DNA from: Hofstenia miamia
Lineage: Eukaryota; Xenacoelomorpha; Acoela
DNA: 64,000 nucleotides
Direction: 5' to 3'
Assembly: GCA_004352715.1 (NCBI GenBank)
Contig: SCFE01000014.1
Location: 1,243,402 to 1,307,401, forward strand
Part shown: one piece after another, positions 55,481 to 64,000 of the stretch
How the letters are laid out: each line of letters begins with the position of its first letter
Position numbering within the stretch: the first letter of the stretch is position 1
The notes under the pieces: generated by a model
Seen by the model: only the letters and a program-made list of their open reading frames with translations
What the model was told of the DNA's origin: nothing
Databases searched by the model: none
Made by a program: the position numbers and the translations under genes

Positions 55481-58400
55481 AGTCTTTGTTAAACTACTAT
55501 ATTGCCCTAAAATTCTATGATTTATTCGTGGCTTGCTAGATTCAATTCATAACAGGAGAAGTACATACTGCAAATATTTGAAAAATCAAAGTATTAACTT
55601 AGTTAGTAGGTATACTTTCAAGATTCAAAAAATATGAAATATATAAATTGTATAAATTTTAAAGGTTCAATTAAGCAAGTATTTTTATTCTGTGAGCATA
55701 CATTTATGGAACTATATACTTGCAGTCAGTCTTAATAATCAGATTATTTCAAAGTATATCATTATTTTAAGCCCCCAGGTGTAGAAATTCAAAATCCAAT
55801 TGCCATTAAGAGTATTTCATAATTTCCAAAGAAAATCTTTTCTTTTAATGTTTTTTGATGTGTATAAGCTAAAAACGTAGTGCTTCCTAAAAATGCAAAG
55901 GAAAATCGATTTCAAGTAGAGTAATTGCAGAAATTAACTTTGTTACTACAACAATTTTGTTAATAATTTGGACGTAAATATGAATTCATGTTGAAACTTA
56001 CTACCGCTAAACAAGACGCTTATCACAATGGAAACATTTACACACAAGGATTATCTTAAGCCTACAATATTGAAGTTTTGCTTATTGCTTATATATATCA
56101 TTAATCTAGATTAATTTAAGCAAAATAATTTTAAGCAATTATTTCATTGTATGTTTACAAAACATTTTAAGAAGATCTTCTAAAGGTCAAATAACAACGT
56201 TTCAATGAACAAGATTGTCAAAAAATTAACTGCAATACGTTTTGATTGAGCGTACAAAGGAGTTTCACATGTCAAAACAAAACTTTGACTGATGCGTGCA
56301 TTTATAAACATTACATGTTTATCAAGTACGTGGAACATTCCTGAAGGGTCAATCATTTGTGTTAATGGTCCAGAAAATAATTTTACTCTGTAAATGAATA
56401 ATTTAATGTTACCTCTTTTCATGAAATATGTAAACTCAACCAAGTTTGACGTCTATTCTGCAACTTTGTCGAGAATAAACAAATTAGTGACTTCTAGGAG
56501 TTCGCAAAGTTGTGCACCTCATAAATATAAATTCTGATTTTCTTCAGCGGTTTACAAATATATATTTTTGGTTTGATATTTCTCTAAGGCCTTACTGCCA
56601 AAGAGTTTGTTACACTTCATGGGAACAATGAGTTTGAAAATGTGTAAAATTAAGAAAAAATACGAAAATTTATATTTTATGTCTTTTCTATATTGTTTTT
56701 AATTATTACTGATTAACTGAAAAACTGGAAACCATTTTTCTAGGTGGATTTGCCTTTTGCATTCTTTCCAAGTTTGATTTTGAAAATGCGCTTAAAACAC
56801 AAAAATATTCCATTTATAAGAATATGAGAACAACTAAGCTAAACAAAATCGTCATGATTCTTATAATAATTGAAATTTTAAACACTTTGAATTTATTGTT
56901 TTAACAAAAATGATTTAATCATTTACAGAGAATATTTATAAAATAAATCACCAATATTTAAGCGCGAAAGACGGTAATATATGGAATTTTGAACTTCAAT
57001 ATTAATTACTAAACTTAATTTCTCTAAAATTCTTGACAATAATGTTTTAACAATCTTGATATTTTTTAAGGAACTTTGATATAATGATCTTCTCAAACTT
57101 CAGAATACAAAAGATCTTCAAGGATTTTGAAGGTTTCCTACCAGTAGTTTATAAAGTTTCAAATTTCAGTTTTGGGAAAGAACCTGGTAACAAATAGATG
57201 CAAATATTGCATGTTTCAATCAATTGCTCTATTATTTGCAATTACAAACAAAGTTGTTATGTACATGTAAGTTATCATCGGTGTGTGTATCACATTTCCT
57301 GCTTGATGAGAAAATATAATCAGAAAGCAAGAAAATTGTACCTTTTCAATTGAACAACGAAATCCTTCGTAACTTTCATACAGTTAAATGTTGAGAAAAT
57401 TTTCTTTAAATCACACATGCTAAATTTTCTAACTTTTTGCCATTGTCTTCTTCAACACTATTTCCTTCATCTTCCTTTCTTACATCTGAAAGTCGTAATT
57501 CATTTTAAAATAACTTCACTGCTAGTTTCACTTGGATTTTCTCTAGGATGACCTTTCCCATCCACTATTATATAATACCTGCATTTTGATAACCAAAATA
57601 TATCTACTTATTTCACAATGTTTTTTAGAGCACAACAATTTTCTCTCGCATTTCTATACCAACCACGAGATATTTTAATAATCCCATTGTATCCCATAAT
57701 TATGAATCATATTTAAGTTAATTAAATTCCTAGATATTCTACCTAATAAACTTGTTTAATTGTTGCCGAATCAAAATTTTTAAGAGTGTTAATGATTTAA
57801 GGATTTTATTTCATCCACATGATATGTTCAAGACTTTCTTGAAGTCTTTGATGCATACATTCGATATCATAAATGAACGTGTTGTCAGCGTGCTGTACAT
57901 TGGATTTATGACTAGATCATCAATGTCATCCACTATGATATAAACACTCCTTAAGCAATGCAATGTTAATTAGTCTAAGATTTCCTGTTTTATCTTAGAA
58001 GTTATTAATAAAGTTTTTGCGTCTGTACTGAAATCACATGCTTTTGGTTTCATTAATGATGTTTGATGAGAAATTTAGTCAAATGCGCAATGCTAAAAGT
58101 TTTGCTCCCTTTTGGAGAATTTGCTGGCTTCGCCAATGATTAAGCGTCATAGACTTTTGATATTACTCTGTATTCAATAAATGTGGACGGAATGTGAAAT
58201 ATCAAAAAATTCCATTCCTGCTAGATATAGTTCTTAGAACTGTGTCTGTGATTGTCCAAAGCTGCAGCCACCAAATGTTAATATTAACAGACGACACTTC
58301 TAGGTCGCATTGCCTTAAATTATATCACACAGTGCTTACGCGATTTTCGCCTGAGAGAACAATTTACGGCTTCCAAAGCACTATCACTTTCTCAATATTG

Positions 58401-60424
58401 ATTTTGTCTCTACATTTACTATCATGTATAATCAGATAGTTTAAACAAACTTAATTCACAATTTATTATAAATGCAAAAAATCTCATAAAATTTTCCTGT
58501 ACAAAACGATAGCAAATATCGCAAATTGAAATTTTAATGTAGCGAATGGTCTTCGTACTGCGGTCGATGAAGTTGTTCTTTATACGCTAAGTCTAATAAT
58601 TCATTGATAGTTGCTATAAATTCAATTTTCTTTTTCGTAGTAATTTACGACAAGAAACTTGATTGGGATATAAATCTTGATTCATTATATTATCATGTTG
58701 TGAATGTGGAATCAGTTAGAAAATAAATGATATTTATCAAATATATTTAAAGATTTCAACATAGTTGTATTTTTGATAGGTTTATTTGTTAGCACACAAA
58801 CATATCTGATAAAAAAATTTCATTATCATATTTTCTAAGTCTGAACAAATTATTGGCCATCAATTAAGCTTGTTTGTTTTAGGTTATCAAACTCGAACTA
58901 AGACAACAAAATTTGTTGTTTTAGTTTTAATTTTATAACTTAAAAATATAATTATCATTCTATATTTTTATATATTAGTCGACATTATGCAATTAATTTG
59001 TGCATCATCTTAGGACCCATCGAAGCTTACCATACAATTATTTTCTACAAAAAATACATTCAAGTGAAATTAGAACTACGTTGCTTATAATTAAACGAAT
59101 TTATTCATTTTCGTTAAAGGTTTTATAAATGCCTAGTTTCTCAAAATTCTAGTCACACTATGAATATGAGAAGACATTGTATGAAACAAAGAGTTTAGGC
59201 CTATCAGAATAGTTACTTATATTTGCTATTTGAAGTTTAAAAAGGTTAACCTTAAAGCAAGAACATTGTAGTTTTCCTATAAAAAACACAAGAGGATGTT
59301 ATTTTAAGTAAAAGTTCCCCAAAATCTAAAGTAGGAAATCCATATTTATTCTTTGTAGAAGTGTAGAAATTCCTTTTGATTTTTATGGAAAGATGGAAAC
59401 AACTTTTAATTTATTTTCTCATATTTGATGAAGTGACGGTTCTCTTTATAAACTTCTTGTTATGAGATCTAAACAGTTCTTACAAATGATATATCTGAAC
59501 CAGATAATATAATATAGATTAGGATAGTAGGAATAATATTTTTATCTAGTCAAAGCACAAAAAGCGTTCCTTGGTAAATTAATAATATTTGTCAATCCAT
59601 ATTCTAAGTTCCACTTTTCACGATAATGCCTTCAAATACACTCAATTTTAGGGAGAGCCACTCTACAATTGTTGTTGTTTGTTGATGTTATATAACTAGT
59701 AGAGCTGAAAAAATGACGATAAATGCTATGCATGTGCAATCCATTTCCATGATTTAAATATGTATACTCTTGAAAAATGTAAAGAAATTACGGTTTTGGT
59801 AATAATAGGCAACAACTAATAGAGAACTTTCTATCAGAGGACATATTGCACACAAATCCAAATTTCTCAACCAGGGTGTAACAAAGGAAAAACAAGCCTG
59901 CTTGGATAATGATAATTTGATTTTATTGAGTGGCATCAAATATTGGAAATGTGTTGAAAATCACATCAGCATTTTTAACCAATTGCATGTATTTCAACGC
60001 GATGCACCGACTACCTATGGAAAAATAACTTAATAAACCAATTTCGACTAATGCTTATCTCGGCTATTAGAACAGATTTCATTTAAAACATGCATTGTGA
60101 TGCAGTGACTTTTTATTAATATAATTTTTGGAAATGTAAATGGTATAATTCTTATAATAACTTAAAACTACCGTAACCACACATTTATTAGTAATTATTT
60201 GAAGGGTTCAAATTATTGAAATAAGACCTTTAAAAAGGAGATTTTCAGTATTTGACGCATAAAAAACAAAGCGAATATTCAACTAATTGTTTACAGAGAA
60301 TTTGCTTTAGTACCAACTTTTTTTCCCATGTCATATGAATTGCCACGCAGAATAATTAACAAACTAGTTAAATTTGTGCTATTCAGTAAAATTTTTTTAT
60401 TAAAATCTAAGAAATATGTATTGT

Positions 60425-60426
<2 letters not shown>
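55481..60426. other. AT-rich DNA, no host gene seen
   Basis: Apart from a possible reverse-transcriptase scrap at 57.8-57.9 kb, nothing could be supported on either strand in this 5-kb stretch. The longest open frames (56180-56443, 58194-58439) show no domain and are within chance for this length. Confidence 0.5.
57807..57896 (-). pseudogene. Possible reverse-transcriptase scrap (LTR-type)
   Basis: A 29-residue minus-strand stretch reads HADNTFIYD followed by HQRLQESLEHIM, similar to the active-site loop and following helix of LTR-retrotransposon reverse transcriptases (YxDDxxxx...HxxRLxxVLxxI). The second Asp is replaced by Asn. A second frame just upstream has VDDIDDLVI. It is short enough to be coincidence. 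Confidence 0.3.

Positions 60427-60461
<35 letters not shown>
60427..60461. repeat. (TA)n microsatellite
   Basis: About 17 uninterrupted units. Confidence 0.9.
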
Positions 60462-60462
<1 letters not shown>

Positions 60463-61140
60463 TTATAGACATAACTTTGGTTAATAGATTTAAAGGGCTT
60501 AGTGTTAATGTTTACAGCAATTTTATTTGTACTATAATTAGAGTGTATAATGAGCCAATAAAAATATTTAGTTCTTGAAAAAAGATATCAACACTACAGC
60601 TTATTAAAATTTAGAATAGAATTGATAAAATTTTATATAATTGAGAGAAAACAATTGAATTACCATTCTCTAATTAGCATAAAATTGTCAATTTCTTAAT
60701 TTTCATGAATTCATATCGATTTGAAATATACAACTGAAATTCGTTGTCACTGGCGTTTCAGTAAATCTGAACTAGCCCCCATAAAATATTTGGATGCAAC
60801 TTTGTATCGGCCCCCAATGTAAGAACTACAGAAAGTTTGTAACCTCTTTATTTATGTGGTTATAAATGTATTTAAATATGTAAAATGATGCAATTCACAA
60901 ATAGTTACTACTGGTAAAATTCAAATCATTGTGTTCACCATTTTGGTTGGTAATGAAGTAGGTTATTTTACAAATTTTTTGGTTTCTAATAGTAATATTA
61001 TTTTGGTGCTTCTAGAATTAAAAAAAAATCAAGCAATTCTTACTAAAAAAGTAATCCTTAATAAGAGTTTCTAATAAATTAAGTGCATTGACTTTATTGA
61101 TATAGATTTTCAGCCTCCTAAGTAAGATGTATTTAATAGT

Positions 61141-61145
<5 letters not shown>
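60462..61145. other. AT-rich DNA, nothing seen
   Basis: No coding or structural signal supported. Confidence 0.5.

Positions 61146-61172
<27 letters not shown>
61146..61172. repeat. (TA)n microsatellite
   Basis: About 13 units. Confidence 0.9.
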
Positions 61173-61837
61173 CCTCTTGTTTTCAATATAGTATTAACTC
61201 ATACATAATTGAAATTTTTAGTGGTTAGCAGCAACTTGATAAAAAGTATGTAATATAAACTTCGACAAGAACGGCTTCTTTTATTAGATCAATTATATTG
61301 CCGCTCCACTTATTGTATTTTAAAATCTGTTGAAATCAATTAACGTGAATTGAATTATTTTCATAAATTTATTTGACTTGATTATCATTGATGCTGAAAT
61401 ATAATACCAACAGAAACCCTGTGCTTAACATACTGCATTTTGAAATTGCTCATGAGAATTGTCTCCAAAATATGCCTTGAAAATATATACACTGAATGTT
61501 TAAAAGTGGGAAGACACGTCTCTCACTCCCCATCCTGCCAAAGCCACTCGTCATGCAACCGGTTATCAGAGCTTTACTATTATATTTTGTGATGCAATTG
61601 AATTTATTTGAGTTTTCCAAAATTTCTGCTGGTTAGTAATAATATTTGATGTATTCCAGCTTACAATCAATGTAAATTTGGAAACTAAGAAGCGCGATTT
61701 GGTCTCAGAAAATTATTTAACAAATTTATTAAATTTTCTAAATTCCAATTAATAAGATTACTAAATTATCTGTTTCAGACAGTTTTTTTCTGAGAATAAT
61801 ATTTGAATATCGAAATGTGTATCCCACGACATACTAA

Positions 61838-61840
<3 letters not shown>
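61173..61840. other. AT-rich DNA, nothing seen
   Basis: No coding or structural signal supported. A small GC-richer patch near 61505-61565 was not identified. Confidence 0.5.

Positions 61841-61874
<34 letters not shown>
61841..61874. repeat. (TA)n microsatellite
   Basis: About 17 units. Confidence 0.9.
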
Positions 61875-61877
<3 letters not shown>

Positions 61878-63693
61878 TTCTCAAACAGTTATTGCTTAAA
61901 TCATAGAGGGTAGTTATTAAAACGGTCCAGTTTCATGTAACTCCATATACTTGTAAAAACTGTTATATTTTTAGAAAAATACAAAATCGATGTTTAAGCA
62001 ATTGTAGTGAAAATTGATAAAAAAAACATCATCTAATGTAATATATAGTTGTTTTTATATTATTACTGTACATTTAAATTAATTTTTTTGAAATATTTAC
62101 ATAATTTTTCCAATAATATCTTTCAGATTCATTCTGTCAGGCGAGGCATAAATTGGCTTATAATTATTTGTAACTTGATAGCGCATTAAGCGTTTAATTC
62201 ATTACTTCCATAAAACCAGAATATACCATGTCATAAAACTGGTTAAAAGCATTACATCTGGATTGTATTAAATGTTTCTTCGGAAGGCAGAGACAATCTA
62301 GAAATATTTTCAAATATTATAAACATCCTGGAGATAGATATATCACAAACAATACGACTTCATTGTTTACGCAGTTTCCAAATTAAGTATAAATTTCATA
62401 AATTACGATAACATTTTGAATATCACGGCTAAACTTGTCAAATTGCGGTATGAGCATATCTTTGAAATTACAAATTATTTATATGACACGTGATATCTTG
62501 ATGTCTTCTTTACATTATTTGATTGCTAAGGCATATTAACTATAATGTGCTATAAAATTTGAATAATAACTCAAAAACGTAAATGTCTTTCTCAAATTAT
62601 AATAATATGGTAAAATTTTGTAATGATTATCTATGCCCTCTAAAAAGAGACATAGTGACTGCTTTGCAGTTTAACATTTGAAGTTGTTTTGGGTAATTCA
62701 AGTTTCCGTTATTTTTATTATTCTTACTAAAATGCATTATGTTAGTGAAGAATGTACATGTAAATAATGATTGTAATGTATTTAAATTTTGAAGGAGGTC
62801 TAAGTTATAATAATAGGCATAAAAGTTCATTCATAAAATTTTATCTTGCTAATATACTTCTACAAAAAATGATTTACAGTTTCAATTAGCAGTTATGTAT
62901 AAAAAATGCAAAGCAATACTTGGATCACTTTATTAGAAATCAATAGGTGGTTACTATTTTCTTTGATCGTTTCGTTGCTTTTGTAAATCATATGTAACCC
63001 AATTTATTTGTAAGCATATTTTTTGTTTAGATAGTAAATGAAAATTTTGTATAGATTAAGAAAAGTACAAAGTTTTCATACCTTATTTATATTTGTGAAA
63101 AGGAGTTAATTCACCACCACCAATAAAGAAGAGGATTAAGAACGTTTCTTTGCCACCAATTCCTTAATTGTCCAATCTGAACGTGATTTTCTCACTATTT
63201 CCTCTTATCACAGAGTGACATTGCAAAACGTTCTTTAACAAAACCTGTTGGCTTCTTATCTGGCCATATTGCTTACTGCTATGCAATCGGCGTTTCTCGT
63301 TCGAAACTGCTCTGCCAAAACAATTTAGTAGACAAATTTATTAACTCCTAGGGAATCCTTCTCAAAATCTTAATCTCTACTAAGCTTGTCTACCAGTCTT
63401 CGTTGTAAAAACTTTTACAGTAGGGCGCTAATCGCAATTTACCTGTCATGTTTACTATTTATTCATTGTAAGCTAAAGGAATATCGACAGTCGAAATACA
63501 ATTCATTAATATGAGAACTGTCAATTTTTGCCTATGGGCTCTAAAATAAAAATTTATCCTTATACAAAGGTGTGATATCTTATATAACACATATATTTGT
63601 AAATATATTGATATTCGAAAGCATCATGCTCTAATTACTTGTCAAAATTTATAATACATGATTGCATGTTTATACAAAAATACATGTCTTAAA
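61875..63693. other. AT-rich DNA, nothing seen
   Basis: No exon, RNA gene or transposon end supported. Confidence 0.5.
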
Positions 63694-64000
63694 CATATAT
63701 ATATATATATANNNNNNNNNNNNNNNNNNNNNNNNNNNNNNNNNNNNNNNNNNNNNNNNNNNNNNNNNNNNNNNNNNNNNNNNNNNNNNNNNNNNNNNNN
63801 NNNNNNNNNNNNNNNNNNNNNNNNNNNNNNNNNNNNNNNNNNNNNNNNNNNNNNNNNNNNNNNNNNNNNNNNNNNNNNNNNNNNNNNNNNNNNNNNNNNN
63901 NNNNNNNNNNNNNNNNNNNNNNNNNNNNNNNNNNNNNNNNNNNNNNNNNNNNNNNNNNNNNNNNNNNNNNNNNNNNNNNNNNNNNNNNNNNNNNNNNNNN
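63694..64000. other. (TA)n tract running into an assembly gap to the window end
   Basis: TA units to 63711, then unknown bases. Confidence 0.9.

Noticed and set aside
58194-58439. Plus-strand 81-residue hydrophobic-ended frame
   Set aside because: No recognisable domain or splice context; length is within chance for this much sequence.
1-64000. CRISPR arrays, bacterial operons, phage or plasmid features
   Set aside because: The introns, GPCRs and animal transposons show the DNA is eukaryotic, and no regularly spaced repeat-spacer pattern is present.

Overview
This window is eukaryotic, most likely from an invertebrate animal. The DNA is AT-rich (roughly 70% by eye), gene density is very low, (TA)n and (TAA)n microsatellites are abundant, introns are long with GT/AG borders, and remnants of at least six kinds of animal transposable element are present. 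The species cannot be named from the sequence. Assembly gaps lie at 6461-7460, 8627-9601, 11251-12250, 13672-14170, 52265-52430 and 63712-64000; five of the six touch a simple repeat or lie inside a repeated element.

Host genes. All recognisable host genes are on the minus strand. (1) A complete class A (rhodopsin-like) GPCR, probably a peptide receptor, can be assembled from three exons: 50663-50838 (N-terminus and TM1), 42818-43039 (TM2-TM3) and 40998-41661 (TM4 to C-terminus). The joined reading frame is 353 aa and both introns are in phase 2. (2) A second, paralogous first exon at 22028-22224 carries an acidic N-terminus and TM1, with the same phase-2 donor at the same place; its remaining exons were not found. 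(3) A 96-aa single-exon ORF at 28122-28412 has a hydrophobic N-terminal anchor and a twelve-cysteine, granulin-like domain. The three lie in tandem on one strand, but nothing shows that they act together.

Mobile DNA. The left third (1-14.7 kb) is repeat-rich: palindromic tandem repeats, mariner/Tc1 relics, a decayed Ty3/gypsy element (gag, protease and integrase visible, reverse transcriptase not seen), and a non-LTR retrotransposon with a restriction-like endonuclease, lying between two (TAA)n tracts as R4/Dong-type elements do. A second decayed copy near 23.3-24.4 kb also ends in (TAA)n. Non-LTR reverse-transcriptase fragments lie at 24.8-26.6, 32.2-33.8 and 34.1-34.7 kb. At 36884-38148 there is a structurally complete Tc1-like transposon (TA duplications, inverted ends, uninterrupted 299-aa DD34E transposase), and next to it an internally deleted relative with its own inverted ends (35951-36503).

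The most unusual object is at 54692-55414: two 3' ends of a Penelope-like retroelement arranged as a large inverted repeat (about 288-bp arms). Each arm ends in a candidate hammerhead ribozyme, and a GIY-YIG endonuclease fragment lies in and beside the spacer. The long stretches 9.7-11.2, 14.7-22.0, 28.4-32.1, 43.0-50.7 and 55.5-63.7 kb are AT-rich intronic or intergenic DNA in which little else could be supported.
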